NCBI GenBank assembly: GCA_964438995.1
Contig: CAYTMQ010000002.1
Location: 186,001 to 250,000 of the forward strand
Origin: JABMMZ01 sp964438995
GTDB taxonomy: Bacteria > Bacteroidota > Bacteroidia > NS11-12g > UBA955
Length of the DNA stretch: 64,000 nt
Reading direction: 5' to 3'
A program made the position numbers and the translations under genes. Below, one piece after another: positions 37,583 to 46,924 of this stretch. Position 1 is the stretch's first letter. Every line of letters starts with the position of its first letter. The notes beneath the pieces were generated by a model. It searched no databases and had not been told where the DNA came from. It was given only the letters and a program-made list of their open reading frames with translations.

Positions 37583-38680
37583 TTATTTATAATATTGAAT
37601 AGGGTTTGTTGTTATACTGCAAAAAATGACCGCAAAATTAGGGAATTTTTCTGTAATTATTTCATAAAATATATCCAATGTTGAAATTTCTGATTCGAAA
37701 TGCCCGATATCACATAACATGTAACGGTTTTCGACATCAAAAAACTCGTGGTATTTGACATCAGAAGTTACATAAGCATCTACTTTAGCTGATGCAGCTT
37801 GATGTATTAAAAAACTACCCACTCCCCCACATACTGCTACTCTTTTGATGTCTTTCTCCCATTTGCTATGCCTTATTACTTCTAAATTAAAGCTGCTCTT
37901 TAAATGCTTTAAAAATTCTGAGTAAGTCATGGCTTCTTCAAATTCGCCAACCACACCAGAACCAACTTCTTGATGCATGTTTTTCAAAGCTACAACTTCA
38001 TAAGCCATCTCTTCGTATGGATGAACTTGCTTTGCAACTCTGATAACATCGTTTACCATGTGCATTGGCAGTATCACTTCAATTTTCTTTTCAGTCACCT
38101 CAGAACGCTTGTTAGCCTCTCCTTCAAATGGTTGGGCATTATCTGATGGTTTGAAAGTTCCGATACCTTCTACAGTAAAACTACATTCAGAATATTCAGC
38201 AATTTTTCCAGCACCTGCTTCAAACAATGCATTTTTCAATATATCTGCATGACTTTCAGGTACATATACAAAAAGCTTAGCCAACAAATCGTCTTTGGGC
38301 ATCAATATCCTTAAATTATTGATTCCCAATTTTTTAGCAAACTTTTGATTGACTCCATGCTGTAGCACATTGTCTAAGTTGGTGTGGGCAGCATAAATTG
38401 CGATATCATTCTTTATGGCTTTGATGATGGCACGTTCAACGTAGTTTTTACCATTGAGTTTTTTAAGACCTTTAAAAATGATTGGATGATGGGCCACAAT
38501 TAGATTACAGCCTTTTGAAATTGCTTCGTCAACTACTTCTTCGGTCGTATCTAATGCCAACAGTATAGCCTTAACTTCCGTATCAAAACTTCCCGTTATC
38601 AAGCCACAATTATCATAAGATTCTTGATATACCGGTGGCGCAATTTGTTCAATCAAATGAGCAATCTCTCTAATTTTCAT
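37583..38680 (-). CDS. Nif3-like dinuclear metal-centre protein (YbgI/DUF34 family)
   Basis: About 365 aa from the ATG at 38680 (MKIREIAHLIEQIAPP, the canonical beginning); an upstream TTG at 38689 falls within the -7 box. Metal ligands: VAHHPIIFKGL, AAHTNLDN and the C-terminal DIGHFESE. The PII-like middle insertion common to the 360-aa form is present (about 130-240). The family is a hexameric metal-binding protein of unsettled function, sometimes labelled GTP cyclohydrolase I type 2. First gene of the operon with the zinc-ribbon protein. Confidence 0.92.
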   Translation of the reverse strand: MKIREIAHLIEQIAPPVYQESYDNCGLITGSFDTEVKAILLALDTTEEVVDEAISKGCNLIVAHHPIIFKGLKKLNGKNYVERAIIKAIKNDIAIYAAHTNLDNVLQHGVNQKFAKKLGINNLRILMPKDDLLAKLFVYVPESHADILKNALFEAGAGKIAEYSECSFTVEGIGTFKPSDNAQPFEGEANKRSEVTEKKIEVILPMHMVNDVIRVAKQVHPYEEMAYEVVALKNMHQEVGSGVVGEFEEAMTYSEFLKHLKSSFNLEVIRHSKWEKDIKRVAVCGGVGSFLIHQAASAKVDAYVTSDVKYHEFFDVENRYMLCDIGHFESEISTLDIFYEIITEKFPNFAVIFCSITTNPIQYYK

Positions 38681-38686
38681 GCATGA

Positions 38687-38716
38687 CAAAGGTAGATGTA
38701 AAATTTAAAAAGGCAA
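38687..38716 (-). promoter_or_regulatory. Promoter of the Nif3-like operon
   Basis: Minus-strand TTG (plus 38714-38716) and TACCTTTG (plus 38687-38694), spacer 19 nt. The box ends 6 nt before the ATG, so the mRNA is probably leaderless. Confidence 0.65.
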
Positions 38717-38935
38717 TAGATAATAGGCAATAGGATTTAGGCTGTAGGATTTAGTGGGCTGACGCTAGCATTAATGTAACCTCGTATCCGCGATACAGGA
38801 TTTTTTTCTTGTAGGTTGAAGGGCTGCGCCCGAGACAACATATAAAACCACAATGCCACAAAGTACACAGAGAATACACAAAGGAGATGATTTATGATTG
38901 TTTAGGTCGCAGGGCATGCCCTCGACATATAACCG
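38715..38935. repeat. Cluster of dispersed intergenic repeats
   Basis: In order: TAGGATTTAG copies (38715-38754), also found at 10.2 kb; ACCTCGTATC-CGC-GATACAGG (38779-38799), a short palindrome recurring at 53.6 kb; GAAGGGCTGCGCCC (38819-38832); and a palindrome around AGGGCATGCCCT (38906-38926) followed by ACATATAACC, as at 10.27 kb. The shared order of elements with 10.2 kb suggests a composite mobile or recombining repeat. No coding potential. Confidence 0.7.
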
Positions 38936-38941
38936 AAATCA

Positions 38942-39931
38942 CTATTTCACAAACCGTTTGTCTGTAAGTGTTTTTAAGAAGCTTACCAAATCAGTCTTAT
39001 CTTGATTGCTTAAACCAAGTGGTTGTATCAAAGTAGAATCCATATTGATAGGCTTTTTTACAAATTGATAAGGGTTGTTGTAATAATCAACTACTTCTTC
39101 AAGGGTTTTAAAACTGCCATCGTGCATGTACGGACCAGTAATGGCGATGTTTCTGAGTCCAGGTACTTTGAATTTCCCTAAATCTGAGCTGTCGTTACTG
39201 ATTTTAAATCGACCTGGGTCGTTCCATTTTTGACCATCGTATAAGCCAATGTTTTTGAATTCATCTCCTGTGAAATCTGGACTAAAATGACAATCAAAAC
39301 ATTTGGCTTTATCGCCCACAAACAGTTCTCTTCCGCGCTTAGCCGATTCAGAAATTGCATCCTCTTTGCCCGCCATATAATCGTCGAAAGCAGTTTGAGA
39401 AGACTCTAAAGAATTTTCGAATTCGGTAATGGCATCAGCAATATTGACAGCGTTAGGCGTTTGGTTGTAAACCATTTTAAACCATTTGACGTACTCTGGA
39501 TCCAAAGCAATGCGATTGACAGCAGCAGAATAAGCCAGATTCATTTCGTTAGGATCTTGAATAGGGAAATGCACTTGGTCGGTTAAAGACGATGCTCTAC
39601 CATCAAAAAAGAAAGCATCTCTAAATTTCATGTTCATCACAGAAGGCGCGTTTCTAAGTCCGAGTTTGCCGCCTACCCCAAAACTTAATGCGATGGTATC
39701 AGAAAAAGCGTGATCTGGTTGATGGCAAGAAGCGCAAGAAATGGTTGAGTCAAGAGAGAGCGCTTTTTCGAAAAAGAGTTTCTGTCCCAATTCCACTTTC
39801 GTAATTGGAGTAATAGGTTCAGATTTTTGAGTTGCATTGATGAAGATGTATGTCAAAGCAGACAATGCCAACACCCAAAACCCAATTTTAACTATTTTGA
39901 ACACGGTACAAATTTCGAGATATTTTTTCAC
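38942..39931 (-). CDS. Di-haem cytochrome c peroxidase (MauG/CcpA family)
   Basis: 329 aa from a GTG at 39931. An N-terminal membrane or export segment (IGFWVLALSALTYIFI, residues 16-31) is followed by two haem c sites: CASCH (66-70) and CFDCH (211-215). GGKLGLRNAPSVMNM and FFFDGRASSLTDQ are typical, and YMHDGSFKTLEEVVDYY supplies the distal Met region. It reduces H2O2 in the periplasm with electrons from a c-type cytochrome. Single gene flanked by repeat-rich DNA. Confidence 0.92.
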   Translation of the reverse strand: MKKYLEICTVFKIVKIGFWVLALSALTYIFINATQKSEPITPITKVELGQKLFFEKALSLDSTISCASCHQPDHAFSDTIALSFGVGGKLGLRNAPSVMNMKFRDAFFFDGRASSLTDQVHFPIQDPNEMNLAYSAAVNRIALDPEYVKWFKMVYNQTPNAVNIADAITEFENSLESSQTAFDDYMAGKEDAISESAKRGRELFVGDKAKCFDCHFSPDFTGDEFKNIGLYDGQKWNDPGRFKISNDSSDLGKFKVPGLRNIAITGPYMHDGSFKTLEEVVDYYNNPYQFVKKPINMDSTLIQPLGLSNQDKTDLVSFLKTLTDKRFVK

Positions 39932-40379
39932 AATTCAAGACTGACGAAAATTAGATTTCCTTTAAAGTAATAATGGCATTCACTTATCGTTCGCCTACGT
40001 GCTGCGCCTACAAAACCACCATCCAGTATCAAAGTCTCGAAGATTTAACTAGATATTTGGTAAACGTCATATCCTCCGGTCGTTAGCCTGAAGGCCACGC
40101 CAAAGGAAACCTCCGACCCAGTATCAGAGTCTCGAAGACTCAACTCGAAACTGGGCAAGTGTTGCGACCTCCGACGTTACGACCTCCGATGTTTCAACCT
40201 CCGACGTTACAACCTCCGATGTTGCGACCTCCGACGTTCGGTAGCCCTGAAGTCTGCGACGAAGGGACCTCCTAACAAGCATCAGAGTCTCGAAGGCTAG
40301 ACTTGATACTGGGCAAGCACATAAGCCGTTTACCTTTTTGGGTAATGATGTATTAATATTCAGTTTTAAATTAGATTTT
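39932..40379. repeat. Repeat-filled intergenic region
   Basis: About 450 nt without a gene. It contains related hairpins at 40020-40060, 40117-40155 and 40278-40317 (outer arms CCCAGT/ACTGGG in the clearest copy, inner GAGTC-TCGAA-GACTC) and the 15-bp tandem array at 40161-40235. The same elements recur at 52.0-52.2 kb. The minus-strand frame through the array (TSEV repeats) is a by-product of the repeat and not a gene. Confidence 0.75.
40161..40235. repeat. 15-bp tandem repeat, five units
   Basis: Units of the form GTTRCRACCTCCGAY follow each other exactly: 40161-40175, 40176-40190, 40191-40205, 40206-40220 and 40221-40235. The last base alternates C,T,C,T,C, so the array also has a 30-bp higher-order period. 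It is followed by GTTCGGTAGCC, as at the second locus. Confidence 0.9.
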
Positions 40380-41270
40380 ATGTTACCCATTGTTAAAATT
40401 GTAGATCCTTGTCATGAAGATTGGAGTAAAATGACGCCAACAGAACAAGGTAAGTTTTGTTTATCATGTCAAAAACAAGTTGTAGATTTTACTAAAATGT
40501 GTGATGAAGAACTCCTATTGTTTTTATCTTCACAAAAAGACAAAAAAGTTTGTGGTCGTTTCAAACAATCACAACTAAGCGATTATCAGGCGTTAGACAT
40601 AGTTGTTCGTCCAATGTATCAAACAAGAATTGCAAACTATAAAACTGGACTATTTTTCAGTTTGACATTGTTACTTCTTGCGGCATGCAACGACAACACG
40701 GCAGACAAAACCAAAGAAGAAAACAAACCTTATTTTGCCAGTCAGCATTTGGATACCACTAAAACAACCATAGACCAAAAAGACACTGTCAAATTCTTAG
40801 AAATACTTGCAATAAAAAAGGAAATCTGCCCAATTAGTCCTGAACCATTTTATATGGGCGAGCCAATGGGTATGTATTATGTAGACCCTCCAACTCCAAT
40901 TGATACTATTTCAATAATTAAAGAGAACCCTATTCATGGAAGTTTCGTAAAGGGCAAAATTGCTTATTTAGTTGAGCCAAATTATATTGAAGGACCAGAT
41001 AGTTTAAAAAGATTCTTAACCACACATATCATATACCCTGAATACGAAAAAGAGATAGGTATAGAAGGCAGAATTATTGTAGAAATAGACGTAAATGCTG
41101 AAGGAATCGCGACCAATCATACCATCATCAAGCATGTAGATGGAGCTAAAAATTTTGACAGAGAAGCCATAAGGGTTTTAAAACTCATACCAAAATGGAA
41201 GCCAGCTATTGTGGATGGTGTGAATTCAAATGGTAAACTCATTATACCAATTACTTTTAGTTTGAATTGA
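40380..41270 (+). CDS. TonB-type energy transducer with N-terminal Cys motif
   Basis: 296 aa from the ATG at 40380 (MLPIVKIVDPCHEDW, matching Bacteroidota relatives; the longer frame reads into the repeats). Layout: a cytoplasmic segment with PCHEDW…GKFCLSCQKQVVDFT, a zinc-knuckle-like Cys pattern, then one membrane segment (about 88-103, LFFSLTLLLLAAC), a periplasmic linker, and a C-terminal TonB domain (YPEYEKEIGIEGRIIVEIDVN…KLIPKWKPAIVDG). It would transmit proton-motive force to TonB receptors. ExbBD genes are not adjacent. Confidence 0.87.
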   Translation: MLPIVKIVDPCHEDWSKMTPTEQGKFCLSCQKQVVDFTKMCDEELLLFLSSQKDKKVCGRFKQSQLSDYQALDIVVRPMYQTRIANYKTGLFFSLTLLLLAACNDNTADKTKEENKPYFASQHLDTTKTTIDQKDTVKFLEILAIKKEICPISPEPFYMGEPMGMYYVDPPTPIDTISIIKENPIHGSFVKGKIAYLVEPNYIEGPDSLKRFLTTHIIYPEYEKEIGIEGRIIVEIDVNAEGIATNHTIIKHVDGAKNFDREAIRVLKLIPKWKPAIVDGVNSNGKLIIPITFSLN

Positions 41271-41390
41271 AATACCTTGCTAATGTCACTAAATAAATGT
41301 GAGATTATTTACATTTTTTTGAAATAACAACGATACATCAACTTTGTACACTTAATAATTTTGGGTATTTTTGATGTATTACTTTACAAA

Positions 41391-41882
41391 TTGAAACTAC
41401 TATTCATTATTATTGTTCTTTTAGCGTCATTTAATATAAAAGCACAAGACACTACCAAATCTTATGCGTTTAAATATTTAATGGATAGCACAGAAAATGA
41501 AGTAAAAGATGGTTATGGAAATTCAGGCTTTACATCTCTCAATTATACTTTAATTCAATATCTTTCTATTAACAATGAATTTTCTGAACTAAAGCAATTA
41601 TTAGATTCAAAAATCCCATTTACAAAATATGCTGCCTCTTTATCCTTATTGATTGCAGAGGATATTAAACTGATCATTTTGGACAGCAATACACTTACAA
41701 AAATTGAACAAATAAAGCTGTTGAATGATTCTTTTCGATTACTTTCTGGTTGTACGGTCAGATATTTCATTCATCTAAAATCTGAACTTTCAAAACCATT
41801 GAAAGGCAAATATCATAAACAACCATACTTATCGTATGTCCTATATTACAACTATAAGAAAAGGCACTATGTAACAGATTGA
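41391..41882 (+). CDS. Small secreted protein of unknown function
   Basis: 163 aa from a TTG at 41391, chosen because it opens a signal peptide (KLLFIIIVLLASFNIKAQ). The remainder is helical and Ser/Leu rich (SLNYTLIQYLSINNEFSELKQLLDSKIPFTKYAASLSLLIAED), perhaps with an ankyrin- or HEAT-like character. No family recognised. It ends 1 nt before the stop of the convergent WG-repeat gene. Confidence 0.6.
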   Translation: MKLLFIIIVLLASFNIKAQDTTKSYAFKYLMDSTENEVKDGYGNSGFTSLNYTLIQYLSINNEFSELKQLLDSKIPFTKYAASLSLLIAEDIKLIILDSNTLTKIEQIKLLNDSFRLLSGCTVRYFIHLKSELSKPLKGKYHKQPYLSYVLYYNYKKRHYVTD

Positions 41883-41883
41883 A

Positions 41884-44800
41884 TCACTTCGAAAATCCAG
41901 TAACAAAAGTACCGTCTGGTTTCCACCAAGCTGAGCCGACATCTGAAATGAGGTGGATGTAGCCTTTTTCTGGTACCACATCCATAATATCATTTGCCGT
42001 AATTAATGTTCCATTAATGTTTGCAATCTTATACGTTCTGTATATACCATACACTGCAATGTCTTCTTTAAACACATCAATATAATCGTATTTAGCTGGC
42101 AAGACCCACATACCCAAATTGTCTATTATGCCACTGACTTTAATGCCTAAATCGTTCATTATGGTTACGCGGTAATATTTATCATTTAAGAATGTAATAT
42201 CCAGAAATTCTTCATCTGATAACACATTGCCAGTACTATCTGATAAGACCATTTTGTTGCCAAGCTTAAATACAAATGCATTGTTTTTATAACAGTATTG
42301 CAAATGGTCGTTCTTTATCATCACTTTCATGTTTGGCTGAGGTGAACGCACTTTGAACGACTTAGTAGAATCACCAAATATATCTGGTGTTAGAACATTG
42401 TATGCAGGTAAAATGTCTACTTTAACGACTGTCGACCATTTATCAGACAATGAAATGTCTAATTTCCCTCTTTTAATGTAGTTTATTCCATCTTTGTGTT
42501 TCAGTTTAGATTCAACTTTACCATTCATATCCATAACAAACACTCGACCATATTTCACCAAAAAAACGCTATCATTTCTTGTGATCAATGGAGCTTTGTA
42601 CTTCTTGCCATTATCAAATTTACTGCCATCTGAAAAATAATATTTGTATTGATTAGAAACGTATTCAGAATACATAGAATCGTTGGCATATTTAAGCACA
42701 CCTTTAATTTTTTGTTTGGTCAGTAATTTCCCTTCATTATCAAAGAAAAAACAATTGTTATCATCAGACAAAACCAAAGAGTGTTTGTTTTGCGCCATAT
42801 AACTTTTGTAATTTGGTTCTACAACCCAATCGCCATTAGAATTGATGATGCCCCATCCCTTTTTTGTTTGTACAGCTGCCACTTCATTTACAAACGGCAT
42901 AACGTTCTTAAATGTTTGATCGGAGATTTTATTGCCATTGACATCTATCAATTGCCATCCATTTTTAACTTTCTTTGAAGCTATTCCATTAGAAATGGCC
43001 TTAGGTTTCAATACACCAGAATAGATGAACTCAGCATTACCATTTCTATCAACAGCAAAGTTCATGTCACTTATTCTTGACCATGCGTATCCATCATTAA
43101 AGGCATACGATTGGGTATAAATTGGATGAGTGATTTCATTACCATCCGCATCCACATAACCGTATCTAACATTGTTTTTTTGAAGCACAAAAAAACTATC
43201 ATTCTGTTTCAATCGCCATATTTTATTATAGACATTGGGCACTAATATTTGAGCATTGGCAGATAGTACTCCAGCGCTATCCTTGGTATTATAGGTTATA
43301 AATTTTCCATACCTACCTTCATCCATATAGGAATAATTTAAACTGACTCTTTGATTTAAAACAATTCTACCACGAACATCACATAAGTTAACTCCTCTAG
43401 AATAACCACTAACAGCCACTTGATTGCCATAATTGAAATACCCTTTGTTTTGAAATTCATTGGGATTGATAAGACGTTTAAACCTCTTATTGTTTACAAA
43501 TTCCTTATGGGTTTCAGCAACAAAATATGGTTGATACAGCATCCTCATATAGCCTTCTTTAGGCGAAGTGATGTAATCGCAAATGCTAGCTTTTATTAAA
43601 CTTAACGACTGTAAATCTAGTAAACAATATTTACCATTTGGCAATACAACTGTTAACACTGTTGCATTATCAAGTAAAAGCATGTTGGTATTTATATATG
43701 GTAAAATTGGAGGGAACACATATTTACCAGTGTTGTTGTTTACAATACCATATCGTGATACAAAATTCAATCTACCCAGACCTTTTACATCTATTGAAGG
43801 AAATTTGCTCGACCTCACACTAACAATGTCAATGCTATCATTGATACCAATTACAGTCTCAAATTTTCCGCGAATTAAAGTATCTCCATCTTTAAACCCA
43901 TACAATCCAAAAACATTTCTTTTTGAATTTAAAAACCATCTTTTAGATTTGGAGGTATTATTTCCAAGAGTAATAGTTGCATTGTTAGTAAATCCAGCCC
44001 TAGTCCCGACATTAAAAATGGCAAAATCTTTCATTTTAAATGAATCAACAATATTGGCCAAAGTATCAAGTGCAAACATCGTAGCTCCATTCTTATTGTT
44101 GGTAATCAAAATGCTCGACTCTGTTGCCTGAATTTGTGAAAAACTAGTAATTGCATAGGCAAACGACCCATCAACTTTTTTAATGATGTCGTATTGATAA
44201 AGGTCTTTACACAAATAATGTTTATTAGATAATTCTGATATCGATTGGTATTTAAACGGCACTATAATTTCTCCATTAAATGTAACAACACCAAAAGCAT
44301 TGTTCACATACACTATTAAATTTGAAGTATCAACAACAGTGTACATTGCTATTTTTAATGTGTCGAACAAATTGGTTTTTGGATTTGCACAGGTAATGAT
44401 TCTTTGATGGACTCTATCGAACATAAAACCATTGACTGCGTCTGTAAGAATTCCAAACGTATCATTGTTAACATGAATCAATTTACCATCTTCAGCTCCA
44501 ATGACCTCTTGAAATTTTGAATTTTTGTTTTCAACTAGCAATAGATCTTTAACAGAATTAACAACATTGCATTGGGTGCAGAAGTATACAGAATCGCCTT
44601 TGAGATTATATACCCTTGTTTCAGACTTTGAACTTAATATTAAATTTCTATCTCTAATCCCGTATTGCAGTCTATTGTCTTTAGTTACTAATGGTTTGAT
44701 GCCATTGGCGGTAGAAAAATAGAATGTATTTTTGGATTGTTTCCCATATAAAAAGAATGGACTTATGAATCGAAGCGAATTGTATTGACAATCAATTTCC

Positions 44801-45225
44801 TGTTTTAAATCCACGTTTAGAAGTCCCATCAAACCATCTTTCGATACGAGATAGTAACCATTTAAAAATTCTACACCATTGTATACATAGTCAGAAACAG
44901 GATTCAACATAGTATCTGTAATGGCCCATTTACCTCCAAAATTTTGAATGGCACAATGTTTTTCAAAGAATTTTACATCTTTAACATTATCTATACTGAT
45001 GAGAGAACCTGTTTTGTAAATGATAAACAATGAATCATTTTTCAAACCGATGGTCTGACCTCTTTTACTAAAATTTTTTACTCTGTCAAAAATAGGTTGT
45101 ACGACCCAAGTGCCACTTTGATTAACAAATCCAAATTTACCATCTTTAGAATGGGGCAATAAAATTTGAGCTTGTGCAAAGCAAGGCAAGGTCATGACCA
45201 AACAGAGCCATATTACCCTTACCAT
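41884..45225 (-). CDS. Large exported WG-repeat protein
   Basis: 1113 aa. Signal peptide (MVRVIWLCLVMTLPCFAQAQ) followed by WG/KWG repeats through much of the chain: clear units include KDGKFGFVNQSGTWVVQPIFDRVKNF, FGVVTFNGEIIVPFKYQSIS, VRYGYVDADGNEITHPIYTQSYAF, GWGIINSNGDWVVEPNYKSY and the final LGMWVLPAKYDYIDVF. Between them, degenerate repeats suggest a long beta-propeller or solenoid. Probably a periplasmic or surface binding protein; ligand unknown. It follows the lipoprotein gene by 10 nt and is almost certainly co-transcribed. Confidence 0.85.
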   Translation of the reverse strand: MVRVIWLCLVMTLPCFAQAQILLPHSKDGKFGFVNQSGTWVVQPIFDRVKNFSKRGQTIGLKNDSLFIIYKTGSLISIDNVKDVKFFEKHCAIQNFGGKWAITDTMLNPVSDYVYNGVEFLNGYYLVSKDGLMGLLNVDLKQEIDCQYNSLRFISPFFLYGKQSKNTFYFSTANGIKPLVTKDNRLQYGIRDRNLILSSKSETRVYNLKGDSVYFCTQCNVVNSVKDLLLVENKNSKFQEVIGAEDGKLIHVNNDTFGILTDAVNGFMFDRVHQRIITCANPKTNLFDTLKIAMYTVVDTSNLIVYVNNAFGVVTFNGEIIVPFKYQSISELSNKHYLCKDLYQYDIIKKVDGSFAYAITSFSQIQATESSILITNNKNGATMFALDTLANIVDSFKMKDFAIFNVGTRAGFTNNATITLGNNTSKSKRWFLNSKRNVFGLYGFKDGDTLIRGKFETVIGINDSIDIVSVRSSKFPSIDVKGLGRLNFVSRYGIVNNNTGKYVFPPILPYINTNMLLLDNATVLTVVLPNGKYCLLDLQSLSLIKASICDYITSPKEGYMRMLYQPYFVAETHKEFVNNKRFKRLINPNEFQNKGYFNYGNQVAVSGYSRGVNLCDVRGRIVLNQRVSLNYSYMDEGRYGKFITYNTKDSAGVLSANAQILVPNVYNKIWRLKQNDSFFVLQKNNVRYGYVDADGNEITHPIYTQSYAFNDGYAWSRISDMNFAVDRNGNAEFIYSGVLKPKAISNGIASKKVKNGWQLIDVNGNKISDQTFKNVMPFVNEVAAVQTKKGWGIINSNGDWVVEPNYKSYMAQNKHSLVLSDDNNCFFFDNEGKLLTKQKIKGVLKYANDSMYSEYVSNQYKYYFSDGSKFDNGKKYKAPLITRNDSVFLVKYGRVFVMDMNGKVESKLKHKDGINYIKRGKLDISLSDKWSTVVKVDILPAYNVLTPDIFGDSTKSFKVRSPQPNMKVMIKNDHLQYCYKNNAFVFKLGNKMVLSDSTGNVLSDEEFLDITFLNDKYYRVTIMNDLGIKVSGIIDNLGMWVLPAKYDYIDVFKEDIAVYGIYRTYKIANINGTLITANDIMDVVPEKGYIHLISDVGSAWWKPDGTFVTGFSK

Positions 45226-45235
45226 AGCTTTATAG

Positions 45236-46648
45236 TTATAATGAATTGATGACTTTTTCTAATTTACCAGGATCCTTTACATTGGCATTCATATCTTGCA
45301 CCGATGCATAATACACTTGTCCATTTTTATCCATCATGGTTGTACCAAAAATCTGTCCATCGTCTTTGATATGGATAACGCTTTTAATATCCGAAGTTGG
45401 TAGTCTATAAGTGCCTTTTTGTTTATATGCACCACTTACGCAAACTACTCCTTGATTGTTTTCTAATACAACATAAATTTTATTGTCTAGTTCTTTTTCA
45501 TCAAGAGTAAACAACAATTGATCATTGTTTGAACTGTTATAAAATCTATCGCAATTGTAAGTACCCAATTGCATAACGGCAAATGTATTGTATACAATCT
45601 GCTGATTGTTTATGGATTCTTGAGCCAACACAGTTTTTTGCTTTTGTTTTTCGTATTCATCAGAATACGCCTTATCAGCTTTACTAAGAGCCGCTTTCTG
45701 AGCTTCTTTGTCTTTACCAAACAAAACAGGAGTTACTTTTAAAGTTTTATTGACTCCATAGCTTAGATTATATACATTTGGTGATATGTCATTTCTAGAG
45801 ATATGCACATTTGACCTTGAATTATTGAGATCATCTTTAAATTTTTGCTCATCGCCTTCACTCATGAATTCAGCTGGTTTCCACAACATATTTTTATACG
45901 CTTTTAATTCAGGTGAGTTGTCATAATTAGCATTTAATGTAAAAGTAAAATTGCTAATTTGTTTTTCATCTGAAGATTTTACAATTGCATCTTTTCTCAA
46001 AGCTTTAATAGATGAAACTTCAGTGTTTGTCATTAATTTTCTGTATTCACTTACTTGTTCTGGATTGACTTCTTGAGCTTTTCGCAAAACAGATTCTTCA
46101 TTTACAGTTTCTGTTCTGTCGCCGATGTTGTCCCACTGACCAGTAGATTGATTTAAATACCAATAATCGAAGTCTTTGTTGTCTTTCTTACTTTCGTTAC
46201 ATACAGTTAAAGCTTTGCCTTCTGCAATCTTAACTTCTTGATTGTTACAAGTTGCTTGAATGTCGAACATGCCATCAGAAATAAAAGGTTTGATGGTGCC
46301 TTTATCTGATACATTCATTGGGATTCCTGAAAGAATGATTTCTGAAGGTGTAAATATTTCTGTGAGTTTTACTTCAACATCACCAATCACAGGAGTGCCA
46401 TCTTTGTTGACAAAAGCATTAGGTGGCACAATAACAAATGTACCTCTCTTAGATTTTTTAACACAGCCTTTGGTATTTGTAACGGCAAAGGTTTCAAAAG
46501 GATTGTTTACCCCTTCGACAGGTGGTGTAATAGAAGATTGAGGATTGCTCAATGAATCTGAATTAGAGTTGTTAGTTTTGTTTTTGTCACTATTAGAACA
46601 AGAGGCCAAAACTGAAAGTGCGGTTAAAAAAAGGATTGATTTTTTCAT
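45236..46648 (-). CDS. Lipoprotein of unknown function
   Basis: 470 aa, lipobox ending at Cys17 (SVLASC), followed by an Asn/Ser-rich linker (about 18-45) that probably spans from the membrane. Residues about 60-130 contain GTFVIVPPNAFVNKDG and VEVKLTEIFTPSEIILSGIPM, a beta module seen in other Bacteroidota exported proteins. A Lys-rich helix lies near 320-345 (KDEKLQ-like charge pattern AQKAALSKADKAYSDEYEKQ). No enzymatic motif. First gene of a two-gene unit with the WG-repeat protein; the two may form one envelope complex. Confidence 0.7.
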   Translation of the reverse strand: MKKSILFLTALSVLASCSNSDKNKTNNSNSDSLSNPQSSITPPVEGVNNPFETFAVTNTKGCVKKSKRGTFVIVPPNAFVNKDGTPVIGDVEVKLTEIFTPSEIILSGIPMNVSDKGTIKPFISDGMFDIQATCNNQEVKIAEGKALTVCNESKKDNKDFDYWYLNQSTGQWDNIGDRTETVNEESVLRKAQEVNPEQVSEYRKLMTNTEVSSIKALRKDAIVKSSDEKQISNFTFTLNANYDNSPELKAYKNMLWKPAEFMSEGDEQKFKDDLNNSRSNVHISRNDISPNVYNLSYGVNKTLKVTPVLFGKDKEAQKAALSKADKAYSDEYEKQKQKTVLAQESINNQQIVYNTFAVMQLGTYNCDRFYNSSNNDQLLFTLDEKELDNKIYVVLENNQGVVCVSGAYKQKGTYRLPTSDIKSVIHIKDDGQIFGTTMMDKNGQVYYASVQDMNANVKDPGKLEKVINSL

Positions 46649-46887
46649 ATTAAGCGATGTTTTAGATTGATAGAATGGATGCCATTCAAAATATTCATAT
46701 TTGAGAGTAGAACGCAGAAATTTTCAACTTGTTACACCAAACTTAAAAAAAAATTAAATTTATTTTGAAACATTGTAAATCACATAGGTATTAATTAATC
46801 GATTTATTTCATTCAATTATTTAACCAAATCCTTTAAAAGTCGAATATCCAAGCAATTACAGTGTAAATTAATTATACACACATCAC

Positions 46888-46916
46888 TTGAAAATCTTAG
46901 GTTTTAATTATATTCG
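46888..46916 (+). promoter_or_regulatory. Promoter of the pheT operon
   Basis: TTG at 46888-46890 and TATATTCG at 46909-46916, spacer 18 nt; the box ends 8 nt before the ATG. The rest of 46649-46900 is AT-rich intergenic DNA without a gene. Confidence 0.5.
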
Positions 46917-46924
46917 CCCTCTGG

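Noticed and set aside
40124..40390. 88-aa minus-strand frame with TSEV pentapeptide repeats
   Set aside because: It is the translation of the 15-bp tandem repeat. It has no matching neighbours, overlaps the start of the TonB gene, and the same repeat at 52 kb is not preserved in a comparable frame.
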